From: Axinella damicornis
Taxonomy: Eukaryota; Porifera; Demospongiae; Axinellida; Axinellidae
NCBI GenBank assembly: GCA_963931865.1
Contig: OZ007508.1
Location: 14,878,781 to 14,942,780 of the forward strand
Reading direction: 5' to 3'
Length of the DNA: 64,000 bases
Below the pieces are notes generated by a model, which was not told where the DNA came from, did no database searches, and saw only the letters and a program-made list of their open reading frames with translations. The number at the start of each line of letters is the position of its first letter. Position 1 is the first letter of the stretch. Both the position numbers and the translations under genes were made by a program. This document shows positions 10,554 through 20,782 of the stretch, piece by piece.

Positions 10554-11127
10554 ATATAACTTGAACGATCTGAGAAGCGGAGTGCATCACAGAATTACAA
10601 CTTATCCCAACCTTTTGCGAAGCAGGATCACGTTCAACCATATGTTTCTACCGGATAATTACGCTTGAAATATACGAACTCGCCATCATCAATTTGCCTT
10701 GCGGCAGATTTCAGATTTTGAATAAAACAAATGATGAGATGCCCTTTGGAAAGACCCTGCCAGGTAGCGTTTGAGGTTACCAGGCAGAACATAAGAACGT
10801 CTCATTGCATTTGCGGATGTCATTTTGTTTCAGATTCAGATCAAACATCAATCCAAATCGTCTACAGACTTTATCACTTATACACTTTCTTAAAGAGCTA
10901 CTGTTGGGACTACCAACAGAATCTTCCGGCTAAATGCCAGAAGTCAGAAGACTACTGAGAACCGCTTGAGTACAGCCTGATCTCAATCTCATAACAGGTA
11001 ACGCTTAATCCTGAATTAGTCTTCTGACTTCTGATATCCAGACGATGTCACCTGTCGCTCTTGTGAAAGAACAACAGGTGCGGAATCAAACAATAGGTTG
11101 TGAGTACTTGCCGGTAATGCAAAAGGT
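10554..11127 (-). other. 16S-23S internal transcribed spacer without tRNA genes
   Basis: A 574-bp spacer. Neither tRNA-Ile nor tRNA-Ala, which usually sit here in gammaproteobacteria, can be found; no T-loop (GGTTCAAGTCC-like) block is present. It contains a BoxA-like site (10889-10900), a short hairpin (CTGTTGG/CCAACAG, 10901-10919) and a perfect 16-bp inverted repeat (10938-10953 with 11018-11033), probably an RNase III-type processing stem or spacer structure. Confidence 0.75.
10889..10900 (-). promoter_or_regulatory. BoxA-like antitermination site in the spacer
   Basis: On the minus strand the sequence is TAGCTCTTTAAG, close to the BoxA consensus TGCTCTTTAACA bound by NusB/NusE. Its place between 16S and 23S matches the spacer BoxA of other gammaproteobacterial rRNA operons. 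Confidence 0.6.
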
Positions 11128-11128
11128 T

Positions 11129-11185
<57 letters not shown>

Positions 11186-11252
11186 GTCATGAATCACACC
11201 GTGGTGACCGTCCTCCGAAGTTAGACTAGCCACTTCTGGTGCAACCCACTCC

Positions 11253-11301
<49 letters not shown>

Positions 11302-11568
11302 ACATGCTGATTCGCGATTACTAGCGATTCCGACTTCACGGAGTCGAGTTGCAGACTCCGATCCGGACTACGAAAAGTTTTTTGGGATTTGCTCCCCCTC
11401 GCGGGTTTGCGACCCTCTGTACTTTCCATTGTAGCACGTGTGTAGCCCAGGCCGTAAGGGCCATGATGACTTGACATCATCCTCTCCTTCCTCCGGTTTG
11501 TCACCGGCAGTCTCCTTAGAGTTCCCACCCGAAGTGCTGGCAAATAAGGATAAGGGTTGCGCTCGTTA

Positions 11569-11616
<48 letters not shown>

Positions 11617-11701
11617 ACACCTGTCACAGAGTTCCCGAAGGCACCGATCTATCTCTAGAAAGTTCTCTGGATGTCAAGGCCTGGTAAGGTTTTTCGCGTT
11701 G

Positions 11702-11751
<50 letters not shown>

Positions 11752-11846
11752 ATTTGAGTTTTAATCTTGCGACCGTACTCCCCAGGCGGTCTACTTATCG
11801 CGTTAGCTGCGCCACTAAAAGGTCAAGCCTCCCAACGGCTAGTAGA

Positions 11847-11905
<59 letters not shown>

Positions 11906-12079
11906 GCCTCAGCGTCAGTATCAAGCCAGGGGGCCGCCTTCGCCACTGGTATTCCTCAGAATATCTACGCATTTCACCGCTACACTCTGAATTCTACCCC
12001 CCTCTCTCGTACTCTAGTTTGTCAGTTTGGAATGCAGTTCCCAGGTTGAGCCCGGGGCTTTCACATCCCACTTAATAAA

Positions 12080-12113
<34 letters not shown>

Positions 12114-12122
12114 TTAACGTTC

Positions 12123-12170
<48 letters not shown>

Positions 12171-12327
12171 CTTCTGTAAGTAATGTCATAAGACGGAGGT
12201 ATTAGCCCCGCTTTTTCTTCCTTACTGAAAGTGCTTTACAACCCTAAGGCCTTCTTCACACACGCGGCATGGCTGCATCAGGGTTTCCCCCATTGTGCAA
12301 TATTCCCTACTGCTGCCTCCCGTAGGA

Positions 12328-12362
<35 letters not shown>

Positions 12363-12680
12363 GTCCTCTCAGACCAGCTATGGATCGTCGCCTTGGTAGG
12401 CTTTTACCCCACCAACAAGCTAATCCAACGCAGGCTCCTCCAATAGTGAGAGCTTTCAAGAAGAGGCCCCCTTTCCCCGTAGGGCGTATGCGGTATTAAT
12501 CCGAGTTTCCCCGGGCTATCCCCCGCTACTGGGTAGATTCCTACGCGTTACTCACCCGTCCGCCACTCGTCAGCATCAAGTTCACCCCGAAGGGATCACA
12601 GCGATCTGTTACCGTTCGACTTGCATGTATTAGGCCTGCCGCCAACGTTCAATCTGAGCCATGATCAAACTCTTCAATTC
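11128..12680 (-). rRNA. rrs: 16S ribosomal RNA
   Basis: About 1.55 kb, full length. The 5' end carries GAAGAGTTTGATCATGG (minus strand, 12680 downward), and the 3' end carries the anti-Shine-Dalgarno GGATCACCTCCTTA at 11128. The 530 loop, 785-805 block and 1492-region primers are all recognisable. This is the best marker in the window for placing the bacterium. Confidence 0.96.
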
Positions 12681-13161
12681 AAGAGCATTTTTCTGACATC
12701 CCTCGTTACACCCTTTTGAGGCTCCCTCAGGACATCAGTAGCGGCTTGAGGCCACCAATCTTTTCAACGCCTTCATCATCCGTACCAGCCTGATTCAAGC
12801 GAGGCTCAGCAAAACTAAAATTACCGTTAAAAGTAAGTAATGCTTGTCACATGCGCGTGTGCAAATGTGACATCGCTTGGTTACCTTCGCCGAAGCGAAA
12901 TGTAACCTACTCAATAAATTGTCGGTAACTTGTTGCTGAATGTTTGTCGCATTCATCCAACAAGTACCCACACCTATTGTTTGTTTCCAACCATGTTAAA
13001 GAGCTGTTTCGGACAAGCCATCCACACGTCACACAGAACTTTCTGCGCAAAAGACCCCACGTTGACTATCAGTTCAACGGTTGGTCTCGTGTGTTGGTTG
13101 ACCCGAATGGCTGCCAGATCTTGAACAGCCCCTGAATTACGTCCGGTAATTCAGTCCGATC
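12681..13161 (-). other. rRNA operon leader region
   Basis: Untranslated leader between the rRNA promoter and 16S. It contains the leader BoxA at 12994-13005. The rest should include the left half of the 16S processing stem. The short open frames here are chance readings. Confidence 0.7.
12994..13005 (-). promoter_or_regulatory. Leader BoxA of the rRNA operon
   Basis: Minus-strand sequence AGCTCTTTAACA differs from the BoxA consensus TGCTCTTTAACA only at its first base. Its distance before 16S fits the rrn antitermination leader. Confidence 0.75.
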
Positions 13162-13857
13162 TCATCGATCAAGGACGCGCATTATACGCCCAGTTGCTCC
13201 CAATACAACCACTTTTGAGTGGTTTTTCGCAAAAAACTTACGTTGCCAGGAAACCGGTTTTAGAGCCTGACGGAAGATGGCGGGTTTTGTCTGGATTACC
13301 CTTAAAAACAGCAGCAAAACAACCAGTGCTCCGTAGACAACCGCTTCTGCGTAACTCGATTTGGCGAGCCAGGTCACATGTACGACAACCAGGATGGCAA
13401 TGGCGTAAATGGCGCGGTGCAACATGAGCCAGTTCTTACGCAGTCGCCGCATCATCCAGTTGGTGGAGGTAACAGCCAGTGGGATGAGTAACAGGTACGC
13501 CAGAAACCCCGCCGTGATGTACGGGCGTTTCCGGATATCCGCCCCGAGATTCGCAAAATCCAGTTCCAGCAGGAACACCACATACGCCAACAGGTGTGTT
13601 GAAGCGTAGAAGAAAGTAAACAGGCCAAGCATGCGGCGAATCTTCTGCAGGCCGTTCCAACCAGTGATGCGACGCAATGGTGTTATCAGCAGAGTAAGCA
13701 GCAGAAGCCGAATGGCCCACTCACCCTGCAGCAACACTATCTCTTTCCCGGGGTCAGCACCCAGCTCGTTTGATGCGGAGGTCTGCAACAGGTAAACCTG
13801 CCAGACAACATAGCCAAATGGCAAAAGACAAACCGGGAAAGTCAGCCGCTTGAGCAT
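13162..13857 (-). CDS. msrQ: Heme-binding membrane subunit MsrQ
   Basis: A 231-residue integral membrane b-type cytochrome (YedZ family) with about six helices and conserved heme-ligand histidines, for example in 'STHLLAYVVF' and 'LHRAIY'. It passes electrons from the quinone pool to MsrP for repair of methionine sulfoxide in periplasmic proteins. Its start overlaps the msrP stop by one base. It is about 20 residues longer at the C-terminus than E. coli MsrQ, and that tail overlaps the rRNA promoter, so its sequence may be shaped by the promoter rather than by protein function. Confidence 0.93.
   Translation of the reverse strand: MLKRLTFPVCLLPFGYVVWQVYLLQTSASNELGADPGKEIVLLQGEWAIRLLLLTLLITPLRRITGWNGLQKIRRMLGLFTFFYASTHLLAYVVFLLELDFANLGADIRKRPYITAGFLAYLLLIPLAVTSTNWMMRRLRKNWLMLHRAIYAIAILVVVHVTWLAKSSYAEAVVYGALVVLLLFLRVIQTKPAIFRQALKPVSWQRKFFAKNHSKVVVLGATGRIMRVLDR
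13181..13208 (-). promoter_or_regulatory. rRNA operon promoter (sigma70)
   Basis: On the minus strand a perfect -10 TATAAT (13186-13181) is preceded by a 16-bp spacer and a -35 TTGTAT (13208-13203). It is followed by the GC-rich discriminator GCGCGTCC, the hallmark of stringently controlled rRNA promoters. The site lies within the last codons of msrQ, whose C-terminal residues RIMRVLDR are encoded by the -10/discriminator region. Confidence 0.75.
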
Positions 13858-14870
13858 CAGTAGTTCTTACGCAGATCCATGTCTTTATAAAGATGCGCGA
13901 CCTGCGGCGCGTAGCCGTTGAACATGAGCGTGTCGATACGATTCGGCGAGAACAATGAACTCGGCAAACGTCGCTCGCTTGCCTGACTCCAGCGGGGATG
14001 ATCCACTGACGGGTTCACATTGGAGTAAAAACCATACTCCCGCGGGTTGGTTTTCTGCCAGGTGGTCTTCGGGCGTCTGCGTGTAAACTCGATTTTTACA
14101 ATCGACTTGATGCTTTTGAAGCCGTATTTCCACGGCACCACCAGCCGTATCGGTGCGCCATTCTGGCCCGGCATCGCCTTGCCGTAAACACCAACGGCCA
14201 GGAAGACAAGCTCGTTCATAGCCTCGTCCATGCGGAGACCTTCGACATAAGGGTAGTCAATCGAAGCAAAGAGTGCTCGTTGGCCGGGCATCTGTTCCGG
14301 GTCAAACAGGGTTGTGAACTTCACATACTTTGCATCTGAAGTGGGCTTGAAGCGCTTGATGAGGTCCGCCAGTGGAAACCCGACCCAGGGCACCACCATC
14401 GACCATGCCTCGACACAGCGAAGTCGATAGACGCGCTCTTCAAGGTCGTGAGGCTTCAGTATGTCTTCCAGGGTGAACCTGCCGGTCACTTCCGCCTTAC
14501 CGGCGATCTCCACACTCCAGGGATCAGTCACCAGATTTCCCGCATGTTTTGCAGGATCGGTTTTCCCGGAGCCAAATTCATAGAAGTTGTTGTAACCGAT
14601 GATATATTCAAGCGGTGTGGCTGCTTCACGCGTCGAGAAAGCGCCCGGTTTCAGTTGTTTCAGTTTGTCTTCCAACCAGTCGGGTCCGGTAAACGGCGCG
14701 TCACTTGTGTAAAGGCTTCTCTGGGCCGGATTCGCGAGTGCACCGCCGCCTGCCAGGGAAGCGGTTCCCAGTCCCATGGCTTTCAGCAACTGCCTGCGAT
14801 TCAGAAAGCTGGACTCGCTCGTTATTTCAGATGGTTTGATATCGCCGGGTTGCGAGCTTCTGATCAACAT
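13857..14870 (-). CDS. msrP: Periplasmic methionine sulfoxide reductase MsrP
   Basis: Molybdopterin-dependent catalytic subunit (YedY family). The twin-arginine signal NRRQLLKAMG is followed by a hydrophobic Ala/Gly segment, so the folded Mo-protein is exported by Tat. The Mo-ligand Cys lies in RCVEAWSMVVPW, and the conserved C-terminal 'NVNP.VDHPRWSQA.ER' segment is present. The predicted length is 337 residues from ATG at 14870; an in-frame ATG at 14882 would add four residues. With msrQ it forms a two-gene operon for periplasmic oxidative-damage repair. Confidence 0.95.
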   Translation of the reverse strand: MLIRSSQPGDIKPSEITSESSFLNRRQLLKAMGLGTASLAGGGALANPAQRSLYTSDAPFTGPDWLEDKLKQLKPGAFSTREAATPLEYIIGYNNFYEFGSGKTDPAKHAGNLVTDPWSVEIAGKAEVTGRFTLEDILKPHDLEERVYRLRCVEAWSMVVPWVGFPLADLIKRFKPTSDAKYVKFTTLFDPEQMPGQRALFASIDYPYVEGLRMDEAMNELVFLAVGVYGKAMPGQNGAPIRLVVPWKYGFKSIKSIVKIEFTRRRPKTTWQKTNPREYGFYSNVNPSVDHPRWSQASERRLPSSLFSPNRIDTLMFNGYAPQVAHLYKDMDLRKNY

Positions 14871-14930
14871 GTGTGCCTCCACAATGGTCTTGTCATGTAA
14901 TAGTTCACAGACGGGTCCGCGCCTGCGATG

Positions 14931-15710
14931 TTACACGGCCTCGTCCGGGTCAGAGGTCGATTTGCCCGCAAACCGCAGTCCGGCCTGAATGGGGCCTGAA
15001 CTACCGTAGGCGAGACCCACCAGGAACAACATGCCCGGTGGATAAACGGCAACAACAATAAACAAAAGCACGGCACCAAGCATGTAGGGGAATGGCACCC
15101 GTCCCTTGATGTTCTTCGGGCTGTAGTACCGGACATTGCTGACCATGAGCAGTGACACAACCGTCGTGAAAATGCCGACCAGGACAGAAACCTGGAAACT
15201 TTCCATCGGCGGCAGGTTATCGACCCAGGTCCACACCATGGTCGCCATGGTGCCTGCCGCTGCGGGGCTGGCAAGGCCGTAAAACACCCTGGTGTCAGGT
15301 GATGTATTGAATCGCGCCAGGCGAAGTGCGGCACAGCACATATAAAGAAAGGCGATGATCCAGCCGACCTTGCCGAGGTCCTGCAACGCCCAACTGAACA
15401 AAAGCACACCGGGCGCGACCCCGAAGGCAACCAGATCAGACATGCTGTCATATTGCACGCCAAACTCACTGGTGGTATTGGTCAGGCGGGCTATCCTGCC
15501 ATCCAGCGCATCCAGAAACCCGGCTATCACAATCGCAATACAGGCTCCTCCGAAGGCACCTGTCATCGCCGCGATGATGGCGTAGAAACCCGCAAACAGC
15601 GCACCCGTGGTCACCAGATTAGGCAGCAGGTAGACGCCCTTTTTAAGCCCTCGCCTTTCCGGCAGCGGGGTTACTGAGGATTCAGGTGTGGCAGGTTCCC
15701 GTTCTGACAT
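14931..15710 (-). CDS. pssA: CDP-diacylglycerol-serine O-phosphatidyltransferase
   Basis: A 259-residue membrane enzyme making phosphatidylserine, the precursor of phosphatidylethanolamine. The CDP-alcohol phosphatidyltransferase signature D-G-x2-A-R-x8-G-x3-D-x3-D is visible as DGRIARL...GVQYDSMSD, with several hydrophobic helices after it. This is the Bacillus-type (membrane) PssA rather than the E. coli type. It follows ilvN in the same direction by about 60 bp, a common ilvBN-pssA arrangement in gammaproteobacteria. Confidence 0.93.
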   Translation of the reverse strand: MSEREPATPESSVTPLPERRGLKKGVYLLPNLVTTGALFAGFYAIIAAMTGAFGGACIAIVIAGFLDALDGRIARLTNTTSEFGVQYDSMSDLVAFGVAPGVLLFSWALQDLGKVGWIIAFLYMCCAALRLARFNTSPDTRVFYGLASPAAAGTMATMVWTWVDNLPPMESFQVSVLVGIFTTVVSLLMVSNVRYYSPKNIKGRVPFPYMLGAVLLFIVVAVYPPGMLFLVGLAYGSSGPIQAGLRFAGKSTSDPDEAV

Positions 15711-15770
15711 ATCAAGCCTCGCAAGTCTGCTCAGATGCCTATTCTAGCACCTGCTTCCGGCACTGCTTCC

Positions 15771-16262
15771 CTAAGTCGCCAGGACCTTTTCGCCCCTGGA
15801 GATTCCTGAAACACCCGAGCGCACAACTTCCATGACACTCTCCTCCGGAATCGCACGCAGGAAGGCATCCAGCTTCTCAGTCGTACCGGTCAACTGAATG
15901 GTGTATGAACTCTGGGTCACATCTATGATCTGTCCGCGAAATATGTCCGAGATGCGTTTGACTTCCGCACGCTGTGCACCGGTTGCCTTGAGCTTGATCA
16001 GCATCATCTCGCGCTCAATGTGCTCACCCTCCGTCAGGTCCACGAGCCTGACCACCTCAATCAACTTGTTTAGCTGCTTGGTAATCTGCTCGACCTGTTC
16101 ATCGCTGGCCGCCGTGGTCAACGTCAGACGCGACAGGGTTTCATCTTCCGTCGGCGCAACCGTCAGGGTTTCGATGTTGTAGCCGCGCTGTGCGAACAGT
16201 CCGATCACACGGGAGAGCGCGCCGGATTCGTTTTCCATAAGTACAGAAATAATTCTACGCAT
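15771..16262 (-). CDS. ilvN: Acetolactate synthase small (regulatory) subunit
   Basis: Regulatory subunit of acetohydroxyacid synthase in branched-chain amino-acid synthesis. An N-terminal ACT domain (RRIISVLMENESGALSRV...) binds valine for feedback inhibition, and a C-terminal domain follows. ATG at 16262 is chosen because it overlaps the ilvB stop as TGATG and gives 163 residues, exactly the length of E. coli IlvH; an upstream in-frame start at 16289 would run nine codons into ilvB. Co-translation with ilvB is expected. Confidence 0.94.
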   Translation of the reverse strand: MRRIISVLMENESGALSRVIGLFAQRGYNIETLTVAPTEDETLSRLTLTTAASDEQVEQITKQLNKLIEVVRLVDLTEGEHIEREMMLIKLKATGAQRAEVKRISDIFRGQIIDVTQSSYTIQLTGTTEKLDAFLRAIPEESVMEVVRSGVSGISRGEKVLAT

Positions 16263-18001
16263 CAGGTCCGCACTCCTTTTCTCAGCCACATATCACGCAT
16301 TGAACCGTTCGGCGCGATCAGCATCGGGTAGACATGCTCTTTCGGGTCGACCAGTACATCAACGAACACCAGGCGATTCTTCAGCGACATGGCTTCCGAC
16401 AGGGTCGCGTCCAGCTCGCTGCGCTTCTCGACTTTGAAGCCAACATGACCGTAAGACTCGACCAGCGCACTGAAGTCCGGAAGGGATTCCATGTAACTGT
16501 GCGCGTGGCGGCCTTCGTACTGCATATCCTGCCACTGCTTCACCATGCCAAGTGACTGGTTATTCAGGTTAACAATCTTGACTGGCAACCCATACTGAGA
16601 GCAGGTCGACAACTCCTGGATGTTCATCTGGATACTGCCTTCACCGGTGATACAAATCACCTGCTCATCCGGGAACGCCATCTGCACACCCATGGCAGCG
16701 GGCAGGCCAAAGCCCATGGTGCCAAGCCCACCGGAGCTAATCCACTTCCTTGGCTCATCAAACGGATAATACAGGGCGGCAAACATCTGATGCTGGCCGA
16801 CGTCCGACGTCACATAGGCCCTGCCGCTGGTTGCCCTGTAGACAGCCTGGACGCCTTCCTGCGGTTTAATCATCTCGTCGTCAACATCGTCACGAACCAC
16901 CTTGAGGCATTCCTGCCGCCGCCAGCCTTCGATCTGCTCCCACCACTCCTTCAGCATCTGCTTCTGCTTGTCGCTGCGCCTGGCGATTTCCGGCTCAAGC
17001 AGCTTCGTCATTGCCTCAAGCACAACATCAACAGGGCCCACAATCGGCACATCCGCATTAACTGTCTTGGAGATAGACGCGGGATCAATGTCGATATGAA
17101 TGATCTTCGCGTAGGGACAGAACTTGGAAACAGTGTTCGTGATTCGATCATCGAATCGTGCGCCGATGGCCAACAGCAGATCGCTGTGATGCATGGCATT
17201 GTTCGCTTCAAAGGTGCCATGCATACCGAGCATACCCAGAAACTGCGGGTCCGTTCCAGGGAAGGCCCCCAGCCCCATCAGCGTATTGGTGACCGGAAAA
17301 CCCAGCATCCGGGTCATCTCTGTCAACTGTTGTGAGGCGTTACCCTGAACCACGCCACCACCGGTGTAGATCATCGGACGCTCTGCTTCCATCAACAGTT
17401 TGATGGCCTTCTTGATCTGGCCCGTATGCCCCCGGCTGGCAGGGCTGTAGGAACGCAGGCTGATCTCCCCAGGATATTCATAGTCGAAGAAATCCGTCGG
17501 GCTGGTCGTATCCTTCGGGATGTCAACGACAACCGGACCTGGCCTGCCGGAAGTAGCGATATAGAAGGCCTTCCTGATGGTGACCGGAATGTCTTCCGCC
17601 CGCTTGATAAGAAAGCTGTGCTTTACGATCGGCCGGGAAATACCCACCATATCGGTTTCCTGGAAGGAGTCAGTGCCGATCAGGTGGCTCTGTACCTGGC
17701 CGGAAATGACGACCATGGGAATAGAGTCCATGTAGGCTGTGGCGATGCCGGTAATCGCATTCGTGGCACCAGGGCCACTGGTCACCAACACGACACCTGG
17801 TCGGCCCGTTGCCCGGGCATAACCATCGGCCATGTGGGTCGCCGCCTGCTCGTGGCGCACAAGCACGTGCTGAATCTGATTCTGCTTGAACAAAGCATCA
17901 TAGATGTGCAGCACCGCACCACCAGGATAGCCAAAGACGCAGTCAACGCCCTCATCCTGCAGTGCGTGGATCAGCATGTCGCCGCCCGATAACTTTTCCA
18001 C
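16262..18001 (-). CDS. ilvB: Acetolactate synthase large (catalytic) subunit
   Basis: A 579-residue thiamine-diphosphate enzyme that condenses pyruvate with pyruvate or 2-ketobutyrate. The catalytic Glu lies in the N-terminal RHEQAA motif, the FAD-binding middle domain is present, and the ThDP/Mg motif reads GEGSIQMN...[11 protein letters not shown] near the C-terminus. It heads the ilvB-ilvN-pssA set. The upstream 117-bp gap contains a short GC-rich hairpin (GCCCC/GGGGC, 18031-18044), but no leader peptide rich in branched-chain codons was seen. Confidence 0.95.
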   Translation of the reverse strand: MEKLSGGDMLIHALQDEGVDCVFGYPGGAVLHIYDALFKQNQIQHVLVRHEQAATHMADGYARATGRPGVVLVTSGPGATNAITGIATAYMDSIPMVVISGQVQSHLIGTDSFQETDMVGISRPIVKHSFLIKRAEDIPVTIRKAFYIATSGRPGPVVVDIPKDTTSPTDFFDYEYPGEISLRSYSPASRGHTGQIKKAIKLLMEAERPMIYTGGGVVQGNASQQLTEMTRMLGFPVTNTLMGLGAFPGTDPQFLGMLGMHGTFEANNAMHHSDLLLAIGARFDDRITNTVSKFCPYAKIIHIDIDPASISKTVNADVPIVGPVDVVLEAMTKLLEPEIARRSDKQKQMLKEWWEQIEGWRRQECLKVVRDDVDDEMIKPQEGVQAVYRATSGRAYVTSDVGQHQMFAALYYPFDEPRKWISSGGLGTMGFGLPAAMGVQMAFPDEQVICITGEGSIQMNIQELSTCSQYGLPVKIVNLNNQSLGMVKQWQDMQYEGRHAHSYMESLPDFSALVESYGHVGFKVEKRSELDATLSEAMSLKNRLVFVDVLVDPKEHVYPMLIAPNGSMRDMWLRKGVRT

Positions 18002-18118
18002 GATATTCCTCTAAACTGGTGACAATTTCGGCCCCTGCGGGGGCGGGCATTCTCATTTATCCCGCATCGGTAGTCAATGAAGGTGCCCGGGTGTTTGTTG
18101 ATCAGGGCAGGTTTCTGA

Positions 18119-18835
18119 TTAACGGGCGCCCGGTTCGGAACCAAACCAGATGAAACCTCCCATGCGCCCGGTGACGCAGTCTCTTCGATAGGAAAAGAAT
18201 CGGGCATCGTCACAGAAGGTGCAGAAGTCACCTCCGAAAACCTCCACGCCCAGACTCTCCAGTTCGGCTCGCGCAATCGCGTACAGGTTCATCCGCCACC
18301 TGCCCGGTTCATTCAGGGCAAAACCGATGTCCGATGCAAAGGCGTTACGCACATCATCCCCCACTTCATAGTGGCAGGGACCGATGGCAGGTCCCAGCCA
18401 GGCGATGACAGCCTGCGAATCCATCAGGTTGACCGTCTGCGATATAACCTTTTGCGCCAGACCCCGCCAACCGGCATGAGCGACGCCAACGACATTACCC
18501 TGCCGCGACGTCAGCAGGACAGGTACACAGTCCGCGACGAGGATTGCCAGGACACACCCGGGGTTTCGAGTAACACTGCCATCCGCATCAGGGCTGTCTG
18601 TTACCCCGTCTGCATCAACACAGCGATTTCCATGTATCTGGTTCAGATAAAGCGGCGACCCGGGCAGACCGAGACGACGACGGTTTTCCGCCACGTATTC
18701 CGCATCATCCCCAACATGCTGCGCCAGGTTCAGGCTCTCATAAACCCCTGCGCTCGTCCCGCCGATGCGTGTGGTGAATACCGCCCTGACATTACCCGGT
18801 GCCGGCCAGTCCGGTTCGACCCATTCAATCGCCAT
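18119..18835 (-). CDS. pgeF: Purine nucleoside phosphorylase / YfiH (PgeF) family
   Basis: A 238-residue cytoplasmic multicopper-oxidase-like protein of the YfiH/LACC1 family. Family motifs are visible: 'NQIHGNRC', 'ADCVPVLL', 'GVAHAGWRGL' and 'AIGPCHYEVGDDV', which provide the zinc-binding Cys and His residues. Members act on purine nucleosides, and E. coli YfiH edits peptidoglycan precursors. It overlaps the 3' end of rluD by 11 bp, the standard rluD-yfiH operon order. Confidence 0.92.
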   Translation of the reverse strand: MAIEWVEPDWPAPGNVRAVFTTRIGGTSAGVYESLNLAQHVGDDAEYVAENRRRLGLPGSPLYLNQIHGNRCVDADGVTDSPDADGSVTRNPGCVLAILVADCVPVLLTSRQGNVVGVAHAGWRGLAQKVISQTVNLMDSQAVIAWLGPAIGPCHYEVGDDVRNAFASDIGFALNEPGRWRMNLYAIARAELESLGVEVFGGDFCTFCDDARFFSYRRDCVTGRMGGFIWFGSEPGAR

Positions 18836-19781
18836 AAAGAAAATCCAGCAATGCCCGGAAGTCCTCCGGCGCGTCAGCCTGCCAGTTCAAAACTTCACCA
18901 GTGACCGGATGGGTCAGCGCCAGCTTCCCCGCGTGAAGCGCCTGACGATCAAACTCCCTGAGTGCCTGCTCCAACCAGGCATCACCCTTCTTCGGTCGCC
19001 GGTAATGACCGCCATAGGTCGGATCTCCGATCAGCGGAAATCCCAACGACTGCATATGGACGCGGATCTGATGTGTTCTTCCAGTATCGAGCCGACATTC
19101 GACGTGGGAGTGCTCTTCGAACGCCCGGACGACGCGATAGTGAGTTCGGGCATCTTTCCCCCCGGGCCTGACGGCCATTTTCTTACGGTGGGTCGGATGC
19201 CGACCGATGGCGCCTTCAATCACGCCTGCCAACGGTGTAACGACACCATAGACGACCGCTTCGTACAGTCGCGATACGACTCTCGCCTGCAGATCCCGCA
19301 CCAGGCCGTTCTGGGCCTCAAGGGTCCTGGCAACGACCATCAGTCCACTGGTGTCTTTATCGAGGCGATGGACAATCCCCGCCCTTGGAATGTGACCCAG
19401 ATCTGGCTCATGGGCCAGCAGCGCATTCAGCATCGTCCCCGAAGGATTACCGGCCCCCGGATGGACTACCAGGCCAGGTGGCTTATTGACGACCAGCAGA
19501 TGCTCGTCTTCAAACACCACATCCAGGGGTATGTCTTCCGCCGTATCAACATCAGATTCCTGAAGCACGGAAACCCTGACCGTTTCACCACCGAAAACCT
19601 TATCCCTCGGTTTTACCGCCCTGCCGTCCAATGTCAGTTCCCCCTTTTTGATCCATTGCTGCAGCCGGGCACGGGAGTATTGCGGCAACAATGCGGCTAC
19701 CGCCTGGTCAAGGCGTTGCAGGGCATGATCTTCGGGAATGACAAATTCGTGGTGGATGCGCAGCGACACACGGCAAGACAT
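18825..19781 (-). CDS. rluD: 23S rRNA pseudouridine synthase RluD
   Basis: A 318-residue RNA-modifying enzyme. An N-terminal S4-like RNA-binding domain (residues ~20-80, 'RLDQAVAALLPQYSRARLQQWI') precedes the RluA-family catalytic domain, with the catalytic Asp in HRLDKDTSGL. RluD modifies helix 69 of 23S rRNA. It is divergent from bamD with only 63 bp between, matching the conserved rluD/bamD arrangement. Confidence 0.94.
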   Translation of the reverse strand: MSCRVSLRIHHEFVIPEDHALQRLDQAVAALLPQYSRARLQQWIKKGELTLDGRAVKPRDKVFGGETVRVSVLQESDVDTAEDIPLDVVFEDEHLLVVNKPPGLVVHPGAGNPSGTMLNALLAHEPDLGHIPRAGIVHRLDKDTSGLMVVARTLEAQNGLVRDLQARVVSRLYEAVVYGVVTPLAGVIEGAIGRHPTHRKKMAVRPGGKDARTHYRVVRAFEEHSHVECRLDTGRTHQIRVHMQSLGFPLIGDPTYGGHYRRPKKGDAWLEQALREFDRQALHAGKLALTHPVTGEVLNWQADAPEDFRALLDFLYGD

Positions 19782-19844
19782 CTTGGGTTTGTCCAGAGGC
19801 TATGGTTTAATTAACCGGTTTTCAAGCACTTAGCCCGATTCCCT

Positions 19845-20672
19845 ATGCGCCATCTCAGTCTTCCACTGCTCGTTCTCCTGTTCGCTTTCGGCTGTTCGAA
19901 GGACGACATCGAAGAAGACCTTGAGGCCACGGAGCTCGCCTACTACACCTCTGCGCAGGACAGTCTGCGGGCCGGCAATTACACGGGCGCTATTCAAAAG
20001 TTACAGCTATTGGAATCCCGTTTTCCTTTTGGCCGCTATGCAGAGCAGGCGCAACTGGAGATCATCTACGCCTACTACAAGAGTGCGCAGCCTGAAGCGG
20101 CAAGGTCAGCCGCTGATCGATTTATTCGACTACACCCGACACATCCCAACGTCGACTATGCCTACTACCTGAAGGGAATGGTGTCCTTTGAACAGGACCA
20201 GAACTTTCTGGGGAACATCATCCCGATGGACCCATCGACCCGGGACCCGGGTGCCGCCCGTGAGTCTTTTAACGATTTCTCGCAACTGATCCGACGCTTC
20301 CCAAACAGCGAGTATGCCCCGGACGCCCAGCGCCGAATGAAGTACCTGCGTAATCTGCTTGCCCAGTCCGAGATCCATGTCGCCAGTTACTACATCCAGC
20401 GAGGCGCCTATGTTGCCGCTGCCAACCGTGGCCGTTATGTATTTGAAAACTTCCAGGGATCAGTCGCAGTTCCTGACGCGCTGGCGATCATGGTTGAAGC
20501 CTATCGACTGCTGGAGATGGATGAATTGGCAGACCAGGCGCTTCAAGTCCTCGCCAGCAACTATCCCGACCATCCTTCAGTTGATGGCCAGGGTAACTTC
20601 AGAAAGAGCCAGACCGTAAAAAGCAAGGAACGCGGCTGGCTCAACATCATCACTTTCGGGCTGCTTGGCTAA
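19845..20672 (+). CDS. bamD: Outer membrane assembly lipoprotein BamD
   Basis: A 275-residue lipoprotein of the BAM complex, which inserts beta-barrel proteins into the outer membrane. The signal peptide ends in a lipobox (LLFAFGC), giving Cys17 as the lipidated residue. Five TPR-like helical pairs follow, with the conserved 'Y..A....L..G.Y..A...F..L..RFPFG.YA.QAQL' pattern in the first two. Length is slightly above E. coli BamD. Confidence 0.94.
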   Translation: MRHLSLPLLVLLFAFGCSKDDIEEDLEATELAYYTSAQDSLRAGNYTGAIQKLQLLESRFPFGRYAEQAQLEIIYAYYKSAQPEAARSAADRFIRLHPTHPNVDYAYYLKGMVSFEQDQNFLGNIIPMDPSTRDPGAARESFNDFSQLIRRFPNSEYAPDAQRRMKYLRNLLAQSEIHVASYYIQRGAYVAAANRGRYVFENFQGSVAVPDALAIMVEAYRLLEMDELADQALQVLASNYPDHPSVDGQGNFRKSQTVKSKERGWLNIITFGLLG

Positions 20673-20782
20673 ATGCGCTTGAAACAACCCGGCCCGGAGT
20701 AAAACCGGCCTACATCAAACGGCGTCATCCGCCTACAGCCCCCGTTCCATCAAGAACCTATGCTTCCCTTGAGGCATCAGGT

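Noticed and set aside
10554..11127. tRNA-Ile/Ala genes in the rRNA spacer
   Set aside because: No acceptor/T-arm sequence could be found by reading both strands.
7232..13135. Many open frames inside the rRNA operon (for example 7774-8232, 11226-11627)
   Set aside because: They lie within clear 23S/16S/5S sequence or spacers and have no protein features.
18002..18118. ilvB attenuator
   Set aside because: A small GC hairpin exists, but no leader peptide with branched-chain codons and no U tract was found.
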